A DNA stretch of 64,000 nt from Advenella alkanexedens (GTDB lineage: Bacteria > Pseudomonadota > Gammaproteobacteria > Burkholderiales > Burkholderiaceae_B). Each line of letters opens with the position of its first letter. Within the stretch, counting starts at the first letter, position 1. Below, one piece after another: positions 8,964-17,566 of this stretch. The translations under genes were made by a program, and so were the position numbers. Under the pieces are notes generated by a model. It worked only from the letters and a program-made list of their open reading frames with translations. It did not search any database and was not told the DNA's origin. The stretch lies in NCBI RefSeq assembly GCF_019132845.1, contig NZ_JAHSPR010000003.1, forward strand, positions 248,001 through 312,000, given 5' to 3'.

Positions 8964-9879
8964 TTATCCGTCATCTCTGGTGTTTGGCTCACTGGCCGCC
9001 AGTTTTTTCACTGCTTTGTCGAAATCGCTTTCAAACAGGCGATCCTGCACAATTCTGTACTTCTCAAATTCACTTTCCGCATGCGTCTGAGCAAGTTTTG
9101 CAGAAATCTTGCCGCTGTTCTGTAGCACTTCCCGTTCATCAAATTCGAGGAAGGCGTCCAGCCGCTTGGACCAGTCTTCCATGCTCATGGGAATCTTGCG
9201 GCGAGCACGATCCTCGGCCAACTCCAGATAGGCGTTGACGATACGACCCAATGAATCCAACTCGTCCTTGGTCAAGTAGTTCTTGGCCACGGCCACGTCG
9301 GTTTTCAGGATCTTGCCTTCGGGCGCGCTCGCCCAGGAAGTTGCCGTTTTCCATGCGCTGACGATCCAGCACGTAGCCCTTGATGGCGAATTCACGCAGG
9401 ACGCCAGTTGCCCACTGGCGGAACTGCGTTGCGCGTAGGGAGTTGACCCGGTAGCCGACGGAAATGATGGCATCGAGGTTGTAGAACTGGGTCTGGTAGT
9501 TCTTGCCATCACTGGCAGTTATCCGGAATTTCCGGATAACTGTTTCCGCAGTCAGTTCCTGGCTGGCAAAGATGGCCGTGCCGAACTGACACGATAACCT
9601 ACTGAAATAATGGCATCGAGATTATAGTGTTTGAGTTTTCTTCGAACCTGACGAGCACCTTCCTGACGAACTACCGAGAAATCCTCAGCAGTTGAAGACT
9701 CATTCAATTCTTGCTCTTTATAAATATTTTTCAAATGTAAACTTATATTGTCAGATGAAGTCTCAAACAACTCCGCCATCTGTGCCTGACTTAACCACAC
9801 CGTGTCCTGCTGCAAAGCAACATGTAACTGTGCCTGTCCATCAGCGCTTAATAAAAATCTGTACCTGTTGTTTATCCAT
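8964..9879 (-). pseudogene. Scrambled rhuM-family pseudogene (parts of two copies)
   Basis: Reading down the minus strand, an ATG at 9879 begins MDKQQVQIFI. A one-base shift is then needed to continue SADGQAQLHVALQQDTVWLSQ and on to YNLDAIISVGYRVSS. At about 9585 this first RhuM breaks off inside the conserved VGYRVSS. A second, different RhuM takes over with FASQELTAETVIRKFRI, again YNLDAIISVGYRVNS, then VLDRQRMENGNFLGE. A further deletion and frame change near 9330 joins it to APEGKILKTDVAVAKNYL and the C-terminus, stopping at 8964. RhuM proteins are found on pathogenicity and defence islands; their biochemical role is unclear. The locus is not functional as read. The second half is more GC-rich than the first, in keeping with two sources. 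Confidence 0.75.
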
Positions 9880-9994
9880 TATCCAATCCTGCGTTTACTT
9901 GTTCCAGACACTTTTCACCATGTCCGGTACGACTGTAAATGTCCATCTGTTCTTTGTGCTTATTCGCAAAATGGTTTACTAACGATTCGCAGTC

Positions 9995-10012
9995 TCACTT
10001 CCCGATGCAAAA
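9995..10012. repeat. Distal attachment-site copy of the mnmE 3' end (att)
   Basis: TCACTTCCCGATGCAAAA at 9995-10012 matches TCACTTCCCGATACAAAA at 24140-24157, which is the reverse complement of the last codons and stop of mnmE (FCIGK-stop), in 17 of 18 positions and in direct orientation. The 3' end of mnmE (trmE) is an established integration site for islands of the SGI1 type. This copy marks the far edge of the island. Bases 9880-10166 otherwise hold no gene that I can see. Confidence 0.75.
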
Positions 10013-10166
10013 GGATTGATTGAGTTGTATCTTATTGATTATAAAAATTATTTTTGGGTGTGCTAGGCTTATTTGGACCTATTCTTGGACCCAACGCCGA
10101 TGCGTCTCTCTTACTGGACATGCATGGCGGTAACGTCGATTTACCTGGGATTTTGAGAACAGCGTT

Positions 10167-10928
10167 TCAGCTGACAAGGTTCCGCAGGTTGTCGCGAACG
10201 ATCTTAGCAACATGTGCTGCAGGTAGCCGATGCAGCCGGCCAAGTTCCTCCACGACCCACGCTACATCGGACGGCTTGGATGGCCTGTCCCCTGTTCGAG
10301 TGAATGGCCCGTCTGTCTCTGTCAGTAGCCTATCCAACGGAATCGCCTGAACCATGGTCAGATGCCGCTCACTGGCCAGCATAGCTGCGTTGATGGAAAA
10401 GTAGCATCCTAACTCCATGGCTCGCCTAGCTTCGCTTTTTGTACCTGTGAACCAGTGCATGACTACTTTACCCCTGCTACGAGGCAGGAACGCTTCGACA
10501 TGCTCCAGAACGGCTCTTACAGCTCTCACGCTGTGAACCGTAATGATCTTGTCGCCTGCTCCCGCACAGCGTCGGAGGACATGCTGAAAAACGCGCTGTT
10601 GGGCCTCCATTGACTTGTAATAACGCGGCCCTGCATCCAGGCCAACCTCGCCCACATAGCGGGTTTCGGATAGGTAGTCATCCCACAGCGCGATTTCTGC
10701 CTCACGCTCTGCCACCAGTTGCGGATGCAGCCCTAGTGCCGCGCGCACATGTTTCGTGCGTTGTGCCAACTCATGATTGCGAGGCCATGCCCTTGGGGTT
10801 GTAGTTACCGCAAGTGTGAAAACGCCTGCCTCGTCGGCCTCACGGACAGCCGTTTCGTGGTCTGGATAAAGATCCAGATGGCAATGGAAGTCCACCAATC
10901 CTGCCGTCACGCTCACATCTCTCCACAT
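10167..10928 (-). CDS. qatD: QatD: TatD-family metal-dependent nuclease of the Qat system
   Basis: The protein has 253 residues. All metal-binding positions of the TatD/amidohydrolase fold are visible: HCH in DFHCHLD, the bridging Glu in GEVGLDAG, His in ITVHSV, His in VMHWFTG and Asp in TETDGPF. TatD enzymes are 3'-5' DNA exonucleases or related hydrolases. As the last gene of qatABCD it would be the DNA-acting effector, but its role in the system is inferred from established Qat composition. The ATG at 10928 overlaps the qatC stop in TGATG, so translation is coupled; a TTG one codon earlier is less likely. It is the last gene of the minus-strand unit. Confidence 0.9.
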   Translation of the reverse strand: MWRDVSVTAGLVDFHCHLDLYPDHETAVREADEAGVFTLAVTTTPRAWPRNHELAQRTKHVRAALGLHPQLVAEREAEIALWDDYLSETRYVGEVGLDAGPRYYKSMEAQQRVFQHVLRRCAGAGDKIITVHSVRAVRAVLEHVEAFLPRSRGKVVMHWFTGTKSEARRAMELGCYFSINAAMLASERHLTMVQAIPLDRLLTETDGPFTRTGDRPSKPSDVAWVVEELGRLHRLPAAHVAKIVRDNLRNLVS

Positions 10929-12295
10929 CAACTCGGTTTGGTTTGCACGCCTGCGACTAACTTTCCGACCTCCGCAAGCCCACGTTTATAGACATCGGCG
11001 AGCTGATCGAGATGTGCAGTCTCATCGGCGAGAGAACCAGGTTTATGGATCAACAGGGCTGCAAGCTGGGGCTGCTTCTTGAGTCGCTCAATTGCATATT
11101 GGAACGACCTGATCTGAACGCCTTCCGCTTTGCGAGTATCCAGAATCTGTGCGTGCAGATCGGAAACCGTATACCGAGTGTCGTCGTTCCCTGCTCCCCA
11201 TGCGGCTTCCAACGCTGCACGCCGGATGAGACAGGGTAGGCAGTAGCCGCAATGCTCAATACCCAAGCCTTGCCAGCGACCTTTGGTGGGTGATGAACAA
11301 GATAACGAGTCCCCGGCCAATTGCTTCAGCAAGCCGGGATTAAGACAGCCGGACGCCATCTCTCCTTTCGTCTTGTCCCAGAACGGATTCCACACTTTTC
11401 CGTCTATGCCAAGCGCGCTCAGCAAGTCATTCCAACGTGCCATGTAGTAGGGATGAGTTGTCCGTGTGCTGTTGGATCCGAGGCGCAACGGATCCAACGG
11501 TACATTTAAGGCAATCAATCCATTTTCTGGTACGCGTAGGGTAAAGCTTCGTCCCAACCCGGTTCCGGCAAAGACCCCGATTGCGAAGAAGAGAAAGGAT
11601 CTTCCCCGCGTGCTGTCTTCTGGGCCGACGCCTTTTATCAAATCCTGCTTAAAGGTCATCCCCACACGCAGCCGTTCAAACGACGACTGCTTATAGTGTG
11701 CTTTCAAGCCAGAGAACAGTTTGTTCTGGGCATCACTGGCTGCACCATCTCCTGAATGGCTGATCAGCAAAGGAGTCTTCCCGCTATGCAGGAGATCTAT
11801 TGCGCCAATAAGACTATCCAAACCACCTGAGAATAGGCTGAGGGTGTCGAAGGGATGGGCAATCAGGCTGGGAGCTGCTGGCTCGACGACTGATTCAAAC
11901 CGAGAAGGGCGAGCCCTGAAGCCTAGTTCCCAACGATCTCCCGTTAAGAAATTCAGCAGGCTTTCCAGTATGGGGGCCGCGGCCATCCATCGAGGCGCAT
12001 CGCTGACAGGCACGACCAGGCGGATCTCTCGTGTCCAAGAGTCTTGAGACTGTTCGGCACGAGAAATACGGGTATCTGCGGCATGTACATGGGCTGCCAA
12101 CACCAGCAAATCCACACCGATTTCGGATGGCGTAATGCCAAGATTTTTCAGACTGATCAACGCGCCAGCAATACCATGATCCAGCGATTTCTCTCCAGCC
12201 ACGAGCTGCAGATAGGTGCGCTGTTCATCCCTGCCTGCTGGAATATCCAATTGGTCATCTGGGCCGAAGCGGCCAGCCAACAGTTGTCGCTTCAT
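10928..12295 (-). CDS. qatC: QatC: QueC-like ATP-pyrophosphatase of the Qat system
   Basis: The protein has 455 residues. The PP-loop SLFSGGLDSLIGAIDLL sits near residue 150, and a C-terminal cysteine cluster CGYCLPCLIRRAALEA resembles the zinc site of QueC (7-cyano-7-deazaguanine synthase). QueC itself is about 220-230 residues, so this is an enlarged relative with an additional N-terminal part of about 140 residues. In Qat the QueC-like protein is essential for anti-phage activity, and a link to deazaguanine-type or amidation chemistry is suspected but not shown by sequence. The start overlaps the qatB stop (ATGA). Both signature motifs are intact, so the gene looks functional. Confidence 0.92.
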   Translation of the reverse strand: MKRQLLAGRFGPDDQLDIPAGRDEQRTYLQLVAGEKSLDHGIAGALISLKNLGITPSEIGVDLLVLAAHVHAADTRISRAEQSQDSWTREIRLVVPVSDAPRWMAAAPILESLLNFLTGDRWELGFRARPSRFESVVEPAAPSLIAHPFDTLSLFSGGLDSLIGAIDLLHSGKTPLLISHSGDGAASDAQNKLFSGLKAHYKQSSFERLRVGMTFKQDLIKGVGPEDSTRGRSFLFFAIGVFAGTGLGRSFTLRVPENGLIALNVPLDPLRLGSNSTRTTHPYYMARWNDLLSALGIDGKVWNPFWDKTKGEMASGCLNPGLLKQLAGDSLSCSSPTKGRWQGLGIEHCGYCLPCLIRRAALEAAWGAGNDDTRYTVSDLHAQILDTRKAEGVQIRSFQYAIERLKKQPQLAALLIHKPGSLADETAHLDQLADVYKRGLAEVGKLVAGVQTKPS

Positions 12296-13164
12296 TGGTC
12301 GGCCTCCACTTCTCCCAGAGACTGGAGAATGGCAAATGCGGACTCGTAAACGCTGTCTACGAATGACTGAATACGATCATGAGAAAGATTTGGCGAGTTC
12401 TCCCGCGCCCGCGCCAAAGCATCGCTCACGCCTCCACGTATGAAGTCCCTCAATTGCTTTTCAACTCGATGTGCAGCCTGTGCATCCGATGGCATCGTGA
12501 CCACCTTCGTGCCAATGTCATTGCAAATACGCGCCTCGATCGCATGGGTGGCGTACAACTCAAAAACCGTATCCATCTGCTCCGGCGTGAAGGCCGTCAG
12601 ATTGGCCAATCCTTCGTTCGCCAGATCGATGATTGTTTCGATATACGCTTCGCGCGCAATGCCTTCATCGACGGTACCCGCTCCCGGACAGATGTGATCA
12701 GCCAGCGCAATGAACACTTCCGAGACGGGTCGTCCCGCCATGGAGTCGAGATTGAACTCACGCAGCGCTTCACGCATCCCTCGCGCATTCGCATCGGTAA
12801 GGAATCCAAGCAGTCTTGCGCCGGCACTGCGTGATGCGCCCATCCGTTGTGCTGCTTGGCGAGCGCCGCCAGAGGATGTGGAGACATACCGCGAGATGGC
12901 TCGGCCAAGATTGGTTCGATCACTACCGCCAGATCCTGCGAATCTCGTAAGGTTATTGCGTGCGCCTGAAAAGCGCTGCGGATCCGCGACCTTTGGTATT
13001 GGGGGCTTTTCCGGGGGCGAGGGTGGGTTGGCTGCATCTGGTGGTGGCGTTCCGTCTGGGGCTCCATCGGGATTCGCTGGCGGTGATGCTGGTGGGTCCC
13101 CCAACCACGAGGGAACCAATGGCGTGTCTCCACCCGGGCCACCATATGCTGTTGAGGTCCCCAT
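12292..13164 (-). CDS. qatB: QatB: Qat system component of unknown biochemical function
   Basis: The protein has 290 residues from the ATG at 13164, which overlaps the qatA stop as TAATG; a further upstream start would run deep into qatA. The N-terminus is MGTSTAYGGPGGDTPLVPSW, then a proline/alanine-rich linker (about 20-65, PPASPPANPDGAPDGTPPP). A predicted helical body follows, starting near RFSGARNNLTRFAGSG and including ADHICPGAGTVDEGIAREAY. I recognise no catalytic motif. The identity rests on its place between the KAP ATPase and the QueC-like gene, plus its general look as the KAP-linked small protein of this system. It may be a scaffold or substrate of QatC. Confidence 0.8.
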   Translation of the reverse strand: MGTSTAYGGPGGDTPLVPSWLGDPPASPPANPDGAPDGTPPPDAANPPSPPEKPPIPKVADPQRFSGARNNLTRFAGSGGSDRTNLGRAISRYVSTSSGGARQAAQRMGASRSAGARLLGFLTDANARGMREALREFNLDSMAGRPVSEVFIALADHICPGAGTVDEGIAREAYIETIIDLANEGLANLTAFTPEQMDTVFELYATHAIEARICNDIGTKVVTMPSDAQAAHRVEKQLRDFIRGGVSDALARARENSPNLSHDRIQSFVDSVYESAFAILQSLGEVEADQ

Positions 13165-15107
13165 TATCGGACTCCCTTCGGTGGTTTCAGTGCGTTCTCT
13201 GCTGCGGCCTTCAAGAAAGGATTCTTCGTCACCTTGCTCCATTCACCCAATAGCTTGAGCAAACGAGCACTGCACTCTGTATCCTTGACGACTCCTTGCC
13301 AGCCCCCGACTACCCAGGCTCCGCATTTTTCCCGAGGCAGTGCTTCCAGAAAATCCAGCAAAGGCCCTTGCAGGCTCGGTTGAGCCTTCACGAGCACGAT
13401 AAGCCCGTCGATACCGTCCGGCTTGGTATCAAAAGCGCCAGTGCTCATGATTCGACTACGCACGGCCTCAAATACCTTGTCAGCTTCAGGCTGAGCCAAT
13501 TGCTTCAACTCTGTCTCATAGCCTTGTACGGTCATCTTGCCGCCGAACAGCTTATCCACCACACCCGCCAAATGTCCCAAGACAGAGACCGGCCCGAAGT
13601 AGTCCTTCTTATCCTTGGTGACGAATAGGTAGGGTCTCAAATCGACACCCGCGAGCGCAGGTGTCAGCCGAGCCCAGTCGCACACCACATCCGATGCCTT
13701 CCATTCTGTGAGCATGGCGGTTTCTGATGCCGGCGATGATTCTTTCGCCTGTTTCTTGCCTTCCTCATCATCAGGCGAATCGCTGGGCAAAGCGGTATTC
13801 AGGTTCTCTTCCAGGAGCCGAAGATCTTCGCACTGCCCTTGCGGATGAACTGCGGCCACATAGGCAATCTGCTCGAACAGCTTCGGGAGGAAGCGTTCTG
13901 CGAGCATGAGCTTTGCGAGCGTCGGCAGTTGGATGTCCTCACCGAAGCCTCGAGCTGTTGCTGTGCGCTCGCGTAGCAACAGGGTATTGAGGAAGCGTTT
14001 GATCTGCCTTGGGTTTCCTTTCGTTCCACTGGCAAGAATAGGACCAATCTGGTCGCTCAATACGAGTGCGTTATTGGCTTTTTCAGCCTGTTGACCCAGT
14101 GCGGCTTTGAAGGTCGCCGCGTCCAAGCCACCACTCATCCAAGGGCGTTTGAGTTTCTCGCGTGCGGCTTGGATGAGCCTTGCATATCCTGCATCCGTCT
14201 CGTCGAATTCGACCCCTGCCAGCAGCAAGGTCACGTAAATTCGCGTTTCGGCTTCACCTAGCGCCGGAATGCGGAACGGCACCTGGATAAGCTTTTCCAA
14301 GTAGTTGCGTGCATAGTCTCTCGGGCCGGTACTATCTGGCAGATCGGGGAAATGCTTGCGCACCGCATACTCGATCATGGCCTCGTCAGCCGCCACCACA
14401 AAAGCAGTACGCGCGGTGAAGACGAACAACCGAATCGCCTCAAGTGTCTCGATGGCAGTATCCGGCAAGCAGCGATCAAGGTCGTCGATCAATACGATAA
14501 GCTGCTTGACGCCAGCCTCTTCGAGCAGTTTGTCGAAGGCCTTGCGAAATGCCTCTACCTCCTCGGGGACATTCGTTGCTTCGCTCGGCTTCAATATCCC
14601 TTTCAATTCCTCCACTGCTGCCGAGAGATTCTCTTTCGTGGCGAGCTTGGCAGGGTCAGCCAATACGGCTTCAAGAGAACCGACAATGGACCGCACCTGG
14701 TCAGGTGTTGGAATCCCAGTGAAAGCGGTGACAGCCAAACCACCGGCTCGTTTGGCGACCTTCAACCAATCGATGCGGCGAAACACGTTCTTTACCGCAC
14801 CTGCGGCCTTCGTCAGCGCAGGGCGCTTCTCGATCAGCGCGGTCACGATTCCTTCGATCAGGGCGATCTTGGCATCCTCGAAGCCCTGGAATCGCCAACC
14901 GTTGAATTTGAGGCATAGCACATCATCCTTGCCGTCCAGCCCGGACTCGATCATTTCGAGCACACTGGATTTGCCTGCGCCCCAATCACCATGAACGCCA
15001 ATCGTGACTGGGTGGTCAGGTCTGGCGCGAAGCAACTCAATGATCGTCGAGGCAATAGCCTCGTTATTGAGCAGATCGACTTTGGTTTCGTTGTCCGTCA
15101 GAATCAT
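13164..15107 (-). CDS. qatA: QatA: KAP-family P-loop ATPase of the Qat system
   Basis: The protein has 647 residues. Walker A GVHGDWGAGKSSVLEM lies at about residues 38-53, and Walker B LIVLIDDLDRCLP at about 209-221 is followed by the KAP-type continuation TAIETLEAIRLFVF. A further conserved stretch is GNPRQIKRFLNTLLLR. KAP NTPases are often membrane-tethered, but no clear membrane insertion pair stands out here apart from a short hydrophobic stretch near 120-140. The start ATG follows an AGGGAGGG site. It is the first qat gene, 89 bases after hsdS on the same strand, and could be transcribed with it. It probably senses infection or powers the complex. The motifs are intact. Confidence 0.92.
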   Translation of the reverse strand: MILTDNETKVDLLNNEAIASTIIELLRARPDHPVTIGVHGDWGAGKSSVLEMIESGLDGKDDVLCLKFNGWRFQGFEDAKIALIEGIVTALIEKRPALTKAAGAVKNVFRRIDWLKVAKRAGGLAVTAFTGIPTPDQVRSIVGSLEAVLADPAKLATKENLSAAVEELKGILKPSEATNVPEEVEAFRKAFDKLLEEAGVKQLIVLIDDLDRCLPDTAIETLEAIRLFVFTARTAFVVAADEAMIEYAVRKHFPDLPDSTGPRDYARNYLEKLIQVPFRIPALGEAETRIYVTLLLAGVEFDETDAGYARLIQAAREKLKRPWMSGGLDAATFKAALGQQAEKANNALVLSDQIGPILASGTKGNPRQIKRFLNTLLLRERTATARGFGEDIQLPTLAKLMLAERFLPKLFEQIAYVAAVHPQGQCEDLRLLEENLNTALPSDSPDDEEGKKQAKESSPASETAMLTEWKASDVVCDWARLTPALAGVDLRPYLFVTKDKKDYFGPVSVLGHLAGVVDKLFGGKMTVQGYETELKQLAQPEADKVFEAVRSRIMSTGAFDTKPDGIDGLIVLVKAQPSLQGPLLDFLEALPREKCGAWVVGGWQGVVKDTECSARLLKLLGEWSKVTKNPFLKAAAENALKPPKGVR

Positions 15108-15196
15108 CGCGTCCCTCCCTTACCAATTTATTGAGTATTTGTAGGTGCCTTATCTACTCGACTCTTTGCCTAATTTTCGCAACCGTTTAAAAGAAA

Positions 15197-17566
15197 TCAT
15201 CCATCAAGGTTTAATCTTGATTGCTGCACGGTTCTCGGTGGCAGTCCTTGAGGAATCATGTTCTCTCTGCGTAGCCAATCAAGCCATCGACCAAGCTCTG
15301 CCGGGGTGAAGCGTGCTTTGCGTTCGTGCCAGTTTTCGCGAACATCGGAGATGATCTGCGCATCCGTCGGTTGAACACCATCGATCAGGAAATCATTCCA
15401 TACCGCAAAAAGTGTGGCGATGATCTCGACCTCTTCGGTCTTCTTGTCTGCCAGGGTGTGGATTAAGCGATCAAATTCAGCCTTCTGGCCGAGTGTCATC
15501 AGGGCTTCGGCTTTGGCCGCAGGCTCCGACAACGCCGGCAAGCAGCGGTACTCCGTCTTTTTCCTGCCGTTGGCCAAGGTCTTTTCATTGACCTCGAACC
15601 AGTGCTTGTCTTGACCTTGCCGCTCGAAATCATAAATCCAGGTATCCAGTGGCCCGGCAGCTTCACGCTCGGGTTTCAGATCCAATTCCAAGCCGACGTG
15701 TGCTTGCGCCAGGTACAACACCTTGGCGGCGGCAGTTCGACCGAAGTATTGGGCAGTGGCGAGTTTGCTGAACGTATAGCAGCCGATGCTCGCGCGGTAG
15801 GTGGCGAGGTCAATGACTTGGGCTGTTGAACGCGATGCTGACTGTAGCTGTTCCGCAGTGTTGCTTTGCGATTGTGTATTAATCAGAGCATTCAGTAATT
15901 CGGCTTGCTTGCTAGTTACGGCGTCGATCTGTTGATCCAGCGAATCGCATAAATCCATCAGTTGATCGACTTTGGCGACGATGCGGTGCTGCTCGGAAGA
16001 TGGGGGAAGCGGGAATACCAGTTCATTGATAATTTCAAGGTTAATATTTTTCTGTGCAGTCGATGGCGCAAAGCGCTCCAGATCATCTTTGGCAACATCA
16101 ATAAATACCTTCACGAGCTTAGACAGGGCAGGATCTACAGAAAGAAATGCAACCACGCTATCAGGTATGCACGCATCCATTCCCAAGAATCCGGTCTCGG
16201 CAATATTTGCTGCAATCGTTATGCATAGCGTTTTCTTTTCCCACAGCCGACTTTGCTGTAGTCCGAAATCGTTATAAAAATTTCCGCAAGTCAGTATCTG
16301 GTATTTTGTTTTCTTCGCACGCGAGACATCACCTGTTTGGACAAATGGATAGGTTCCACCGTCAAATAGACGTTTGTCATTCCTAGGCCGATGCTTGGAT
16401 TTCCCACGTTCGAATGAACCAACACTGCCTAACCTTACCCAATCCCACCCCTGTGGCAGCGCATACGGCACTTCTTCCAGTTTGATCGGCGGCAAAGGCT
16501 TGGGCTTCTTGATCTTGCCTTCCTTTACCAGCCGTTGTTTCTCAGCTTCGATCTCTTTCAACAGTTCGCTGGCAGGCTGGTCGTCCGGGTCTTGCGGGAC
16601 GAGCTTGCCCATCACCGCCAGTTGCAGGATGGCCTTGCGCAGTTCGGTGACGTTTTCCTTGACGGTGTAGAGCTCGCCGAAGTGTTCGGCGAGGAAAGCC
16701 TGGGCGCGTTGGTGCTGATCCGGTTCGACGATGTTCAGCAGTTGCTTGATGGCTGCGGCATGAACGGTCAGGCGCGCTCCCTGCTGTGCAGTGCGCAGTT
16801 TTTCAAGTTCATCGCAACGCGCCATCAGTTCGTCGATTTTGGCGATGATCCGATGTTGCTCGTCTGACGGCGGCAGAGGGAATAGTCCCGAGAAGAAGTC
16901 ACCATCATTTATTGCTGGATATGCAACACCCTTTTGAGTTCGCTCAACATAGCCGATAAAAACTGGCGAACGCAGGTAACGGAAGACAAACCTATTGAGC
17001 ACTCCATTATAAGAATGCAGAACTGCAAATGCAGTACTTGCAATGGGCTCAGGCTCATATTCACGCTCAATAATGGCAACGTTCAACAAGTAGGGACGTA
17101 CTGTCGAATAAACAACATCCCCTGGATGAACTATCTTCCTTGCTCGGGAAGGTGCATCAGAGGCGCCAATTATTTGTGCTTCAGCGATTCTGCCTGACTT
17201 GTTATCAATAGCGCTAACATCTATATATGTGAAACGACTGTTAGGAACTCTTTGACCCCAGTCATGACAAATATCACGCAATCGCACCCACTCCCACCCT
17301 TGCGGTAATACATACGGCTTTTCCTCTTCCATCACCGGCAGTAGGGGCTTGGGATTCTTGATCTTGCCCTCCTTCACCAGCCGCTGTTTCTCGGCTTCGA
17401 TCTCTTGCAGCAATTCCTTTGCAGGCTGCTCATTCGGATCCTGCGGAACCAGCTTGCCCTGCATGGCCAGCGTCAGGATCAGCTCGCGGAGTTTCTTGAT
17501 GCCATCGGGTGCGGCAAAGGCGGTATCGAAATGCTTTTCCAGCAGTTCGGCGGTGTGCTTATTCAT
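15197..17566 (-). CDS. hsdS: Type I restriction-modification specificity subunit HsdS with a long C-terminal extension
   Basis: The protein has 789 residues, unusually long for HsdS (commonly 380-600). Two target-recognition halves are visible. Each is introduced by a near-identical block (EIEAEKQRLVKEGKIKNPKP and EIEAEKQRLVKEGKIKKPKP, then LPQGWEWVRL/LPQGWDWVRL) and closed by LPPSDEQHRIIAKIDELM or LPPSSEQHRIVAKVDQLM, the helical spacers. After about residue 590 comes an extra domain of about 190 residues (from IGCYTFSKLATAQYFGRTAA to the end) that I do not recognise. It is rich in Trp/Asp/Glu and ends with a helical RWLDWLRRENMIPQG. HsdS directs the methylase and nuclease to the DNA site. 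The start has GGGAGGC upstream and overlaps the DUF1016 gene by 8 bases, so the two are coupled. Confidence 0.9.
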   Translation of the reverse strand: MNKHTAELLEKHFDTAFAAPDGIKKLRELILTLAMQGKLVPQDPNEQPAKELLQEIEAEKQRLVKEGKIKNPKPLLPVMEEEKPYVLPQGWEWVRLRDICHDWGQRVPNSRFTYIDVSAIDNKSGRIAEAQIIGASDAPSRARKIVHPGDVVYSTVRPYLLNVAIIEREYEPEPIASTAFAVLHSYNGVLNRFVFRYLRSPVFIGYVERTQKGVAYPAINDGDFFSGLFPLPPSDEQHRIIAKIDELMARCDELEKLRTAQQGARLTVHAAAIKQLLNIVEPDQHQRAQAFLAEHFGELYTVKENVTELRKAILQLAVMGKLVPQDPDDQPASELLKEIEAEKQRLVKEGKIKKPKPLPPIKLEEVPYALPQGWDWVRLGSVGSFERGKSKHRPRNDKRLFDGGTYPFVQTGDVSRAKKTKYQILTCGNFYNDFGLQQSRLWEKKTLCITIAANIAETGFLGMDACIPDSVVAFLSVDPALSKLVKVFIDVAKDDLERFAPSTAQKNINLEIINELVFPLPPSSEQHRIVAKVDQLMDLCDSLDQQIDAVTSKQAELLNALINTQSQSNTAEQLQSASRSTAQVIDLATYRASIGCYTFSKLATAQYFGRTAAAKVLYLAQAHVGLELDLKPEREAAGPLDTWIYDFERQGQDKHWFEVNEKTLANGRKKTEYRCLPALSEPAAKAEALMTLGQKAEFDRLIHTLADKKTEEVEIIATLFAVWNDFLIDGVQPTDAQIISDVRENWHERKARFTPAELGRWLDWLRRENMIPQGLPPRTVQQSRLNLDG

